From the NCBI GenBank assembly GCA_000263395.1, contig AJXE01000001.1, positions 394,633 to 458,632 on the forward strand: a stretch of DNA of 64,000 nucleotides, given 5' to 3'. Every line of letters starts with the position of its first letter. Position 1 is the stretch's first letter. A model generated the notes under the pieces. The model was not told the origin of the DNA. It saw only the letters and a list, made by a program, of their open reading frames with translations, and did no database searches. This document shows, in pieces, positions 9,585 to 18,500 of this stretch. Source of the DNA: Stutzerimonas stutzeri TS44 (GTDB lineage Bacteria > Pseudomonadota > Gammaproteobacteria > Pseudomonadales > Pseudomonadaceae). The position numbers and the translations under genes were made by a program.

Positions 9585-9600
9585 GTTATATCGTTATAAC
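9585..9600. promoter_or_regulatory. Palindromic LysR-type operator
   Basis: Perfect inverted repeat GTTATA-TCGT-TATAAC. It lies in the 95-bp divergent gap, 18 bp upstream of the LysR start codon and about 62 bp upstream of the exporter ATG. It contains the T-N11-A pattern expected of LysR boxes and stands out as AT-rich in GC-rich surroundings. That it binds the adjacent regulator is inference. Confidence 0.65.
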
Positions 9601-9662
9601 CATTTTTACAGTGCTCTACCTTGCCCCTAGCCTGTGCGAACCACAAGCAGGAGCAAGCAACC

Positions 9663-10652
9663 ATGTGGCAAGGCCTCATCCTCTGCGCGGCGCTGACCGG
9701 CGCCGGTTACGCCCTGATCCAGCTGCCCGGCGTGCACGACCTGGGCATCAGCCCGCTGGTCTGCGCCCTGCTGCTCGGCTTCGTCATCGGCAACCTGCCC
9801 GGCGGCACGGCGCTGGCCACCCGCGCGCGTCCGGGCCTGCAGTTCTCCACCCGCTGGCTGCTGCGCGGCGGCATCGTGCTGTTCGGCCTGTCGCTGACCT
9901 GGCAGCAGATCGCCGCGCTGGGACCACGCGTGCTGCTGCTCGACACCCTGGTGGTCGCGGCGGTGCTGCTGATCGGCTACCAGGTCGGCACCCGCCTGCT
10001 CGGGCTCGATCGCGAAATCGCCCTGCTGACCTGCGCCGGCAGCGCGATCTGCGGCGCCGCCGCCGTGCTGGCCACCGAGACGACCATCCGGGCGCGGCCC
10101 GCCTCGACCGCGATGGCGGTGGCCACGGTGGTGCTGTTCGGCAGCCTGGCGATGCTGGTCTATCCCCTGCTCTACCCGCTGACCGGGCTGGATGAGGGGC
10201 TGTTCGGCATCTACATCGGCGCCACCGTGCACGAGGTCGCGCAGGTCGTCGCGGCAGGCGATGCGGTCGGCCCGGCGGCGCTCGATACGGCGGTGATCGT
10301 CAAGCTGCTGCGGGTGATGCTGCTGGTGCCCTTCCTGCTGATCGTGGATCGCTGGTGGGCCAGCCGCGGCGCCAGCGAGGCCCCCGGCCGCCTGACGATC
10401 CCCTGGTTCGCCGTGGGTTTCCTGGGCATGGTGCTGTTCAACAGCCTGATCCGGCTGCCAGCGGCCTTGCACAGCGCGCTCATCCTCGCCGGGCAACTGG
10501 GCATGACCATGGCCATGGCCGCGCTGGGCTACGAGACCCGCCTGGCGCGCCTGGCCGACCTGGGGGTGCGGCCGTTCCTGCTGGCCCTGGGCCTGTTCGT
10601 CCTGCTGAGCGGCGGCGGCCTGCTCACGGTGAGCGCGCTGCTCGGCGCCTGA
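9663..10652 (+). CDS. YeiH-family putative sulfate/anion exporter
   Basis: 329-residue inner-membrane protein of the YeiH/UPF0324 family (Cons_hypoth698), with roughly ten hydrophobic helices. Recognisable family stretches are GISPLVCALLLGFVIGN, the SAICGAAAVLATE loop and GATVHEVAQVVAAG. The ATG giving MWQGLILC was selected because an AGGAGC SD lies 8 bp upstream. Family members have been proposed to export sulfate or sulfonate-derived anions; substrate evidence is thin. Likely controlled by the divergent LysR protein. Confidence 0.85.
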   Translation: MWQGLILCAALTGAGYALIQLPGVHDLGISPLVCALLLGFVIGNLPGGTALATRARPGLQFSTRWLLRGGIVLFGLSLTWQQIAALGPRVLLLDTLVVAAVLLIGYQVGTRLLGLDREIALLTCAGSAICGAAAVLATETTIRARPASTAMAVATVVLFGSLAMLVYPLLYPLTGLDEGLFGIYIGATVHEVAQVVAAGDAVGPAALDTAVIVKLLRVMLLVPFLLIVDRWWASRGASEAPGRLTIPWFAVGFLGMVLFNSLIRLPAALHSALILAGQLGMTMAMAALGYETRLARLADLGVRPFLLALGLFVLLSGGGLLTVSALLGA

Positions 10653-10814
10653 TCGGCGCGAACAGTTGGCGCCGCCGCGAGCCATACAGTTGCCCGGCCG
10701 AGCACACCTGTACCGCTACCATCGGCCGCCCCTGTGGCTGTTGCGCCGGCCCCGCCGACGCCACCCTGTACGCTCCGCAACATACCCCCGCCACGCGCGG
10801 GAAGGAGCGCCCTC

Positions 10815-11015
10815 ATGCAACGCACCCTGCCTCGTCTGCGCACCGCGGGCCCGGCGCGCGAGCGCCTGCATGAGCTGCTCGCCCTGCTGCGACTCTGGCA
10901 GCAACGCGCGCGTAGCCGCCGTCAGCTGGCACAGCTGGACGCGCGACTGCTGGCGGATACCGGCATCAGCCCCAGCGAACGCCAGGAGGAGTTGCGCCGG
11001 CCGTTCTGGCGCTGA
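10815..11015 (+). CDS. DUF1127 (YjiS-like) small protein
   Basis: 66 residues, very basic, starting at an ATG preceded by GAAGGAGCG. The C-terminal half has the DUF1127 signature: a long helix RSRRQLAQLDARLLADTGIS followed by PSERQEELRRPFW. DUF1127 proteins are short, Arg-rich and in some alphaproteobacteria affect RNA turnover and phosphate or carbon metabolism; no function can be assigned here. It stands alone between the exporter gene and a repeat element. Confidence 0.85.
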   Translation: MQRTLPRLRTAGPARERLHELLALLRLWQQRARSRRQLAQLDARLLADTGISPSERQEELRRPFWR

Positions 11016-11054
11016 CGGCACGATCCGCTGTGCAGGCCGCATCCGGGTGCCTGC

Positions 11055-11249
11055 CAGGCTGTTGAAAAACTACCTGATAGCCATTGCGGCGCCCAAAACA
11101 GGCTCAAGATGCCCATTTACAGCGCGTAGACTGCGCTTTTTCGCCTGTTTGACTCGTTGCACTCGCCCTTCGGGCCAGCCTTCGGCTGTTACTTCCGTTG
11201 GTCGTTGCGCCTTGCACTGGCCGCCTCGCCTACGTTTTGCAACAGCCTG
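11055..11249. mobile_element. MITE-like non-coding element, about 195 bp
   Basis: The element is bounded by terminal inverted repeats: CAGGCTGTTG-AAAAA at the left, and the sequence ending GCAACAGCCTG at the right, whose reverse complement is CAGGCTGTTGC-AAAA. The interior is GC-moderate, has no sustained ORF of its own, and contains a small internal palindrome (CCCTTCGGGCCAGCC region). It has no transposase, so it would need one in trans. No clear target duplication is visible. A solo end is present at 5316. The assignment as mobile is inference from the terminal repeats and the second partial copy. Confidence 0.65.
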
Positions 11250-11327
11250 ATATGCTGCGCCCTGCCGGCCGCGGGGCGGAACATGCCGCAAGCGGTACGG
11301 TCTAGAGTGCACATCTGGAGACTTGCC

Positions 11328-11645
11328 ATGCACCGCTACCTGCTTCCCTTCTGCGCCGCCGGCCTGCTGCTGGCCGGCAGCGCCTCGGCCGCCAGCTTCA
11401 CCGGCACCACCGACATGGTGGTCGGCGGTCTGATCAACACCGTCGATGCGACCTCCGACCTGACCTCCTCGCTGCGCGACGACAAACTCGTGCTCGACGC
11501 CCGCGACGATGCGGCGCGCTTCGTCGCCAGCCAGGGTGAGCTGCGCGGTGCGCATCTGGAGGCCGCGCTGCTGCACATCCGCGAGCAGCAGCCGCAACTG
11601 GGTGCCAGCGACCTGCAACTGGCCGAGGCGATCCTCGCGCTGTGA
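11328..11645 (+). CDS. Small secreted DUF2388 protein, paralogue 1
   Basis: 105 residues with a clear Sec signal peptide (MHRYLLPFCAAGLLLAGSASA, cleavage after ASA). The mature domain ends in the DUF2388 signature: DARDDAARFVASQGELRGA, then LEAALLHIRE and a terminal DLQLAEAILAL. The ATG was chosen for its signal peptide and CTGGAG SD. Function unknown; the family is found mainly in pseudomonads, often as tandem copies, as here. Confidence 0.88.
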   Translation: MHRYLLPFCAAGLLLAGSASAASFTGTTDMVVGGLINTVDATSDLTSSLRDDKLVLDARDDAARFVASQGELRGAHLEAALLHIREQQPQLGASDLQLAEAILAL

Positions 11646-11721
11646 GGCGAAAACGGCGGGCGCTGGCCCTGACGCCGGCGTTTCGCTAGCCTTGGCGCCG
11701 TTTTTTGCTGCCAGGGTTCCC

Positions 11722-12018
11722 ATGCGTCCGCTTCACTTCGTATTCGCCATCGCCTGCTGCGCCACCGGCCCCGCGCTGGCACTGGACACCACCATCGCCA
11801 GCGTCGCGAAGACCACCTTCGTCGCCAGCCAGCTGACCAGCGCACCGTTCGACAACAAGCTGGTCGCCGCCGCCCGCGACGATGCCGCCAGCTTCGTCGG
11901 CAGCGCCGGGCAGCTCCGCAGCGCGCGCTTGGAAGCTGCGCTGCACTGGCTGCGCGAGCAGCACCCCGGCCTGACCGCCAGCGACCTGCAGCTCGCCGAG
12001 GCCATCCTCGTTCAATGA
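11722..12018 (+). CDS. Small secreted DUF2388 protein, paralogue 2
   Basis: 98 residues. The N-terminus MRPLHFVFAIACCATGPALA is a signal peptide. The mature part repeats the paralogue 1 pattern: DNKLVAAARDDAASFVGSAG, LEAALHWLRE and DLQLAEAILVQ. It lies 76 bp after paralogue 1, with a short GC hairpin and T-rich stretch (about 11672-11706) between them that could attenuate transcription. Function unknown. Confidence 0.88.
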   Translation: MRPLHFVFAIACCATGPALALDTTIASVAKTTFVASQLTSAPFDNKLVAAARDDAASFVGSAGQLRSARLEAALHWLREQHPGLTASDLQLAEAILVQ

Positions 12019-12073
12019 TCCGGCGCCCGATGCCGCGTCGCGCATCGCCCGCCTCAGCCGTGAGAATCGCACC

Positions 12074-12394
12074 ATGCCCAGACTGTCGATTGCCCTTCCC
12101 CTCGCCCTGGCGCTGTGCGCCGGCGCCGCCCAGGCCCAGACCCTGGTGGCGACCAGCAACATCGTGGTGCGCGCGCTGGACCGCAGCCTCGACTTCACCT
12201 CCGACACCACCACCTCGATCCGCGACATGAAGGTCGTGGTCGCCGCCCGCGACGAGGCCGCCAGCTTCGTCGCCAGCGCCGGCGAAATCCGCGGCGCGCG
12301 CCTGGACGCTGCGCTCGGCTCGCTGCGCAGCGAATTCCCGACGGCCCGCGACGCCAGCGATCTGGCCCTGGCCGAAGCCATCCTCGCCCTGTGA
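12074..12394 (+). CDS. Small secreted DUF2388 protein, paralogue 3
   Basis: 106 residues with signal peptide MPRLSIALPLALALCAGAAQA. The mature part has the same core (VVAARDEAASFVASAGEIRG, LDAALGSLR, DLALAEAILAL). Its stop codon overlaps the GTG start of the downstream zincin/DUF4105 gene by 3 bp, so the two are probably co-translated, which suggests a shared envelope function. Confidence 0.88.
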   Translation: MPRLSIALPLALALCAGAAQAQTLVATSNIVVRALDRSLDFTSDTTTSIRDMKVVVAARDEAASFVASAGEIRGARLDAALGSLRSEFPTARDASDLALAEAILAL

Positions 12395-14337
12395 TTCGCG
12401 CCTGGCTGCTGGCGAGCTGCCTGGGTCTGGCCGCCACCGCCCAGGCCGACCTGCGTCTGACGCTGGCTACCGCCGACCTGCAGCCCGACGAGCGTCAGGC
12501 CAGCCAGGCGCTGCTGGACGAGGCGCTGGCCGCGCTGCCGCCGCGCCTGCTGCAGCGGCTGGATCGCGACGTGCAGGTGGTGTGGCACGACGGCCTGCCA
12601 GCACAGGCCTACGGCCGCGCCGGTGGCGATCGCCTCGAGCTTAATCGTCGGCTCCTGCCGGCCCTCGTCGACGGCTCCGCCGCCAGCCAGCGCACCGGGC
12701 GCACGCACGGCACCGTTCGCCGCGAACTGCTCGCCACCGTCATCCACGAAATCGCCCACCTCTACGACCGCGCGCGCCTGTGGTCGCCCGGGCAGTTCCT
12801 GTTGCAGGCGCAATGTCGCCAGCGTGCCGACAGTCTCGGCCTGGTCGGCCTGCCGGACGACTGCCGCGGCCAGGAGCGGCGCCGCTTCACCCTCAGCGAC
12901 GACCCGCGCCTGCTCGACCTTGCCGGCTGGCCGCAGCGGGTCGGCCGCCGCGGCGCGCGCGAACTGACCAACGCCCAGATCGCACGCAGCCCGGATCGCT
13001 ACGAGCTGAGCAATCCGCGCGAGTTCGTCGCGGTCAATCTCGAATATTTTCTGCTCGACCCCAACTACGCCTGCCGCCGCCCTTCGCTGCAGCGTTACTT
13101 CAGCGAGCACTTCGGCTGGACCCCGGCCAGCGCTGCCGCCTGCGCGGCGGGCTATCCCTTCCTCAACGCCGGCCGCGACTTCGGCCGCACACCGCTGCTG
13201 AGGCTCGATCCGGCACGCGTCTATGAGGTCGACTACCTGTTCGCCGAAGCCAACGAGGCGTGGGTCAGCCGCTGGGGCCACAGCATGCTGCGCCTGGTGA
13301 TCTGCGCCCCCGGCCGCACGCCCGGGCCGGAGTGCCGGCTCGATCTGGAGCATCATCTGGTGCTGTCCTTCCGCGCCTTCGTCGATGATGTGCAGCTGTC
13401 CAGCTGGGATGGCCTGACCGGCGCCTACCCGTCGCGGCTGTTCATCCTGCCGCTGGGTCAGGTGATCGACGAGTACACCAAGGTGGAGCTGCGCGGCCTC
13501 GCCTCGGTGCCGCTGAAGCTGCGCCACGCGGAAATCCGCCAGCTGGTCGAGCGCAGCGCCGAACTGCACTGGAGCTACGACGGCGACTACTACTTCCTCT
13601 CCAACAACTGCGCGGTGGAAACCCTCAAGCTGCTGCGCGGCGGCACCGCGCGCGACGAGCTGCGTACACTGGACAGCATCATGCCCAACGGCCTGCTGGA
13701 GGTGCTGATTCACCGCGGCCTGGCCGACGCCAGCGTGCTCGACGATCCGCGCGAGGCGCTGCGCCTGGGCTACCGCTTCGATTCCTACCGCGACCGCTAT
13801 CAGGCGATGTTCGTCGTACTCAGGGAACGCCTTGGCCTGCCGCAGGACAGCGTCGAACAGTGGCTGGAGCTCGACGCGGCCAAGCGCCGGCCGTGGATCG
13901 AACGCGCCGACCTGCGCGCCGCTGCGGCGCTGTTGCTGGTCGAGCAGGCCGCCCTGCGCAAGCAGTTGCTGCTGGCCCAGGACGAGCTGAAGAACCGCTA
14001 CCTCGGCGGCCGCGGCCACGACGCCCGGCTCGACAAGGCCGACGGCGCACTGCAGGAAATCCTCGCCAGCAGCGGCTACCTCAGCCGCCCGGCCGAACTG
14101 CTCGACGGCGACGGCTACGGCCTGCCGCAGGCCAGCGAATGGTCTCGCCTTGAACGCGAGAGCGAACAGCGCCAGCTGCGCCTGAATGAGCTAAGCGAAA
14201 AACTGGACCGCGAAGTGCGCATATTGCTGGGAGACGAGCGGCGGGAGGAACTGGAAGCGATCGAAGCCAACCTGACGCAGATCGGTGAGCACCTGCGCGG
14301 GCTGCATAAGGCCGGGGGTGGGTTGGAGTTGCCGTGA
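12391..14337 (+). CDS. Exported protein with zincin-like and Lnb/DUF4105-like domains
   Basis: 648 residues from a GTG overlapping the preceding stop. The N-terminal signal peptide VIRAWLLASCLGLAATAQA is clear. Residues about 115-220 carry a zinc-peptidase motif, H119-E-I-A-H123 inside VIHEIAHLYD, with E211 (NPREF) as a plausible third ligand. Residues about 275-480 resemble the DUF4105/Lnb periplasmic domain, with a conserved His in WGHSMLRL (H297) and Cys in SNNCAVETL (C407) like a permuted papain-type site. The C-terminus (about 500-648) is helical and coiled-coil-like. In Bacteroides, Lnb proteins of this family N-acylate lipoproteins; here that activity is only a possibility. The protease activity is inferred from the motif alone. 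Confidence 0.8.
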   Translation: MIRAWLLASCLGLAATAQADLRLTLATADLQPDERQASQALLDEALAALPPRLLQRLDRDVQVVWHDGLPAQAYGRAGGDRLELNRRLLPALVDGSAASQRTGRTHGTVRRELLATVIHEIAHLYDRARLWSPGQFLLQAQCRQRADSLGLVGLPDDCRGQERRRFTLSDDPRLLDLAGWPQRVGRRGARELTNAQIARSPDRYELSNPREFVAVNLEYFLLDPNYACRRPSLQRYFSEHFGWTPASAAACAAGYPFLNAGRDFGRTPLLRLDPARVYEVDYLFAEANEAWVSRWGHSMLRLVICAPGRTPGPECRLDLEHHLVLSFRAFVDDVQLSSWDGLTGAYPSRLFILPLGQVIDEYTKVELRGLASVPLKLRHAEIRQLVERSAELHWSYDGDYYFLSNNCAVETLKLLRGGTARDELRTLDSIMPNGLLEVLIHRGLADASVLDDPREALRLGYRFDSYRDRYQAMFVVLRERLGLPQDSVEQWLELDAAKRRPWIERADLRAAAALLLVEQAALRKQLLLAQDELKNRYLGGRGHDARLDKADGALQEILASSGYLSRPAELLDGDGYGLPQASEWSRLERESEQRQLRLNELSEKLDREVRILLGDERREELEAIEANLTQIGEHLRGLHKAGGGLELP

Positions 14338-14392
14338 GGCCCCTACAGCCAGCTGCTGTGATGAGCCCATGCCATCTAGGCGCTGCACCAAG

Positions 14393-15574
14393 CTAACCGT
14401 GGAGAGCCACAGCATCGTCGCCGCCCTTGCGGGCGACATGGATGCCCCTGGCCTGCTGGCAACGGTAGTAGTCTTCGATGCTAAGGCTTGCATCGATCCT
14501 GGCGCGCAGGGTGCAGGGTTGCTGCTGCCAGGGATGGCTGGCCAGTTTCTCCCGCAGCGTCCTGGAAGCGGAATTACGTTTCCAACCTTCAAGGGTACGG
14601 TCGCGCCAGTAGCGCTCGGGACGGCCGATGGCGGCATCGTGGGCGGCAGTGACAGGATCGAGATGGCGGCTCTGCTCCAGCACGGGCAGGTCGGGCAGCG
14701 GCTGCTCGACGTCCATATAGCGCTGCAGGGTATCCCAGAAGGCGTAGAGGTTGGCTTTATCGAGACCCAAGCTGTGCATCTTCATGCCCAGGCAGACCTT
14801 GGTGTCGGTGTAGCGGTGATGCAGCCAGAGCACGTAGTCATGCCCACCATGGGGCGTGATCTGCAGTTGCATGACCGGATCGAACTCGTAGAAGGGCGCG
14901 ACGAAGGGGGAGCGCAAGCGCCTGCCGATGCGCAGCATGCCGTCACGCCGGTTGAAGCCGCTGCCGTCGTGGGTATAGATCAGGGAATACAGGCCTATCA
15001 GCAGGTCGACGCCGATGACCGCCATAAAAAGCAGAATGGCTCCAAACCAGAAAGAGCCTTGTTCGCCCCAATAGCCCCAGAGTGCACCTTGATCCCAGGC
15101 AATGGTTCCGGCGGTGATTGCTCCTAGCATTCCACCAAACATATAAGCCAGCCAAGGCCTGGATGTGCCATAGAGACCTAAACTGACAAATGTCGCGATA
15201 ACACCCAGCGTGGTAACTAGAAAGTCGCTATTAAAAACATCCGCCAGCTTTAACGTCCAAGGAAGTACATAGGCGCAAATAAGCATTATTTTTGATATAA
15301 ATAAAAAATGCAGAAATTTACTGCTATTTTCAAAAATCCAGCGCTGCGCATCACAATAAATCTGCTGTTTGCGTTTCTCTTTTTTTTGCCTCTCATAAGC
15401 CAGATGAGCCTCGCCCATCAGTTGGCCTTCGATTTCGGATATCGAATCCAAGTTGGCGTAATTCCCCCATTTCAAGGCGGTGTCGAACAGGCCCTGCTTG
15501 TCACGAATCGGCGGCGGTAGCGTGGGCAGTGCACTGCCACGATAGGCGGCAGGGCCGTAGGTTTCAGTCGTCAT
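14393..15574 (-). CDS. Membrane protein paired with the T6SS effector (DUF6708-like), candidate immunity or accessory protein
   Basis: 393 residues. A charged N-terminal region (to about 95) is followed by four hydrophobic segments between residues about 90 and 220. The cytoplasmic C-terminal domain contains RRDGMLRIGRR, FYEFDPVMQLQ and a conserved HHGGHDYVLWL-like patch. The middle resembles the DUF6708 family seen next to T6SS effectors; I recall this family without being able to check. It overlaps the effector gene by 4 bp. The DNA for residues about 60-150 is AT-rich for this genome, a sign of transfer. Immunity function is inference from position and membrane topology. Confidence 0.65.
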   Translation of the reverse strand: MTTETYGPAAYRGSALPTLPPPIRDKQGLFDTALKWGNYANLDSISEIEGQLMGEAHLAYERQKKEKRKQQIYCDAQRWIFENSSKFLHFLFISKIMLICAYVLPWTLKLADVFNSDFLVTTLGVIATFVSLGLYGTSRPWLAYMFGGMLGAITAGTIAWDQGALWGYWGEQGSFWFGAILLFMAVIGVDLLIGLYSLIYTHDGSGFNRRDGMLRIGRRLRSPFVAPFYEFDPVMQLQITPHGGHDYVLWLHHRYTDTKVCLGMKMHSLGLDKANLYAFWDTLQRYMDVEQPLPDLPVLEQSRHLDPVTAAHDAAIGRPERYWRDRTLEGWKRNSASRTLREKLASHPWQQQPCTLRARIDASLSIEDYYRCQQARGIHVARKGGDDAVALHG

Positions 15575-18500
15575 ACCTTGAATTCCAGAGTTTCGATCTG
15601 CCAGTAGGGAACTTGGTCGGTCCTGGCATTTAGCCCCGGCGGCTTGGCGAAGGCGGCTTGATAAGGTTGCCAGGTTTTCGGGTTGGGTTGTGGCAACACC
15701 AGCTCGTCGGAGCGGTCGGCCTCCTTGGCGAGGCGGAATTGACCGAAAACCTTAAGACGCTGGGTAACCTTCTGCCCATGACGTTGCAACGGAGTGAGCG
15801 CCATCACAGGAAATTGCTTCGGCAGGATATAGAGCACCGAAGCACTATCCAGGGGCTGCGCGGCCAGCTTAGCCTCGTCGATCGGACGCCGCTCGGTGCG
15901 CTCCGCATTGAAGGCGCCCGAGAGAGACAAAACACCCAGTTCCTCCCTGGCGTAGAACTGAAAATGCTGGGCATCGAACATGCCCAGCAGGGGCGAATGG
16001 ATGCGCACCGCCCAGTCGTCGCGCTCGAAGGGTTGGGCCGCGGCGCGGCGGCACTCCAGGCTGGAGTTCACTGGGCGGCGCTGCTGGTTGATGCTGCCGA
16101 TGCCTGCGCGTACACCCGGTGGTGCCTGATCCAGCCAGTCGCCCAGGCGGCTGACTTGGATCATGGGCCTGCCGAGGATGCCGAGCAGTTGCTGGTAGGC
16201 AACCTGCGGATCGCCGAGATGGGCAAAGCGCTGGTCGTCACCCAATACCTTGCCGATCATGCTGGTCTGGCCATGATCCTTGCCAAAAGGCCCATTCTTC
16301 ATCAGAGCCTCGATATCGCTGTCGACCAGCCAGCCGGCCAGAATGCTGCCGCCGATAAACAGCACCGCTCCCGCCACCAGCACCACCGGGTTGATGCACA
16401 TGCCAAAGGCATAGGCTGTCCAGGCCGCACCACCCGCCGCCGCTACGCCATAGGCCAGGGCTGCATCGTGGTCGCCTTGGTGCCAGGCGCGTTTGGCATC
16501 CCAGGCGGTAGCAACAGTCGTCACGAACATGGCCCACCCTGAAGCAGCACGCAGTATTGGCAGGCGAGAGCTACCCGTCTGCTCGGCCAGATTAATGGCC
16601 CAGCGGGTAGAGATTCTGGAAACATTCAGGCGAGGTTCATTGATGAGGGTTACGAGCTTGTTTTCACCACCAAGAGTAAATTTGGAAAGGTTGCCTAAAG
16701 CAACCGCAAGATCAAAAGCTGCTGATATGTATCCGAGGCGGTATCGGCCTCGACCATCCCCCGCCTCCCTTTGCAGACTCGTCATCTCAACCTGCGCACT
16801 CAAGTTGTACATGGCGCAGGCCACCGCAACCAATGGCAGAGAGGGCGACTGAGCGGCAGCATCCAGCTTGCTGGCGACCGCATGCCTCCAGGCACTGTAC
16901 TTGATCACTTCCGGATGGTCGGCCGGTGCGGCCAAGATAACGCCACGGCCATGATTCGGCAGCCCCTGGCCCACCTGGCGCGGGCTGGTGGAGCCGATGA
17001 TCCGCCCTTCAGGGTTGGTGACGTTCATGTACAGGTAGTTCTTGCGCGTGAGGGCCGCCCGCTCCGTGGCGGTCAGGCCGTTTCTCAGCCCCTCGCCCTC
17101 GACGCCGATGATTCTCAGGTTTGCTGCCTTGGCCTGAGTCTCGGTTACCAGTTGTACGCCGTGCCAGCTTGGCGAGAGCTTGTCGAGCACGCCGAGTGTT
17201 GGTGCGAACAGGCGATTGAACTGGATGGCCACCGTTACCTCGGCTGCATTCAGGCGCTGAACCTGGGTCAGCACGGCCATGGAGAAGGTGGTTGTGAAAT
17301 CGTCGATCAGCGCGTGCAGGTTCTTGTAGACCAGGCCCTTGTCCGTATCCTGCGGGTCGATATCGGCGATATGCAGCAGGCTGCTCATGCCCATGTATTC
17401 CGGGTCGGGTTCGCGCGCTTGCGCGGCCAGGGCGACGAGCCGTTGCACGGCCTCGGGCAGGGCGCCATCCGCCTGTGCCAGGAATGGCCGGGTAATGGGA
17501 TGGTGGCCGGTCAGGAGGCGCTCGCTCAGTTGGGCAATGCGGGGTAACAGCGAATTGCTGGAGCCGGCCTGGGACAACGCATCGACGTGTTCCGGCAGTT
17601 TCCCCAGCGTGGTGAATATGTCGCTGAACAGTAGACAGGGTTCCAGCAGGCGTTCATCGTGCGTGTATTGCCAATCCCACAGACTTGCAGCCAGCGGCAC
17701 ATCCGATAACAGATCAGTGAGGCGTTGAAGTTGCGAGGCAAGATGGTTTCGGGCGTCCTTGCGCTCCCCCTCGAACACGGTGTCCTGAAGTTGTTCAATA
17801 TGGAGGTGTGTCTTGAGCTTACCCAGCGGGCTGTTCGGGCTCTGCATGACCGAACTGTATAGCGCATGGGCGTATTGGCCATTCGGACGATGCGGCACCA
17901 ATGCATTGAGGGTAAGCAGGTAGGATTCCGCCAGGCGTGCTTGCGCACACGCGTGTCTGAGCGCGAACAGAGGGTCATCGAGCATGAGCCCGACCAGCCT
18001 GGGATAAGAACGCAGATTGCGGTCTACAAGCACATCCTTGCCGGCTTCCAACGTTGGCAGCGGCTGCGGGGGTGGGCTCTGTGTCGCGGCAGCAAGCTCC
18101 TCCAGGCGCATCTGCATGCGGCTGCTCATTTCGTTCGATGGGAAACTGCCAAGGCTGGGAGTGAACAGGGAGGGGTCACCCAGCAAGCTTTCGATACTGA
18201 AATTTCGTGGCCTGTAACCTTCCGTCTGGGCACTGATCACGACTGCCGGCATGGCTTGCGTCGGGCGCCATTGTCCTTGGCCGACGACGGCCGCTGACCA
18301 GGCGAACCCCACATTCTGCGCACGGCTCTTGACTCTGTTTTGGTCAGCCTCCAGCCATTGGATGTATTCCCACGTCCAAGGCTTTTCGCTGTAGGCCATC
18401 AGGTAGTTATTGGCGACGGATTGGCCCTGTACCAGTATCGGGATCAACAGAATCTGCTGTTGCTTGCCAACGGATCGACGATCATCGGCAGGAGCCTTGT

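Noticed and set aside
11686..14019. Minus-strand frame of 777 codons over the DUF2388 and DUF4105 genes
   Set aside because: Antisense to three signal-peptide proteins and a multi-motif protein; no domain recognised.
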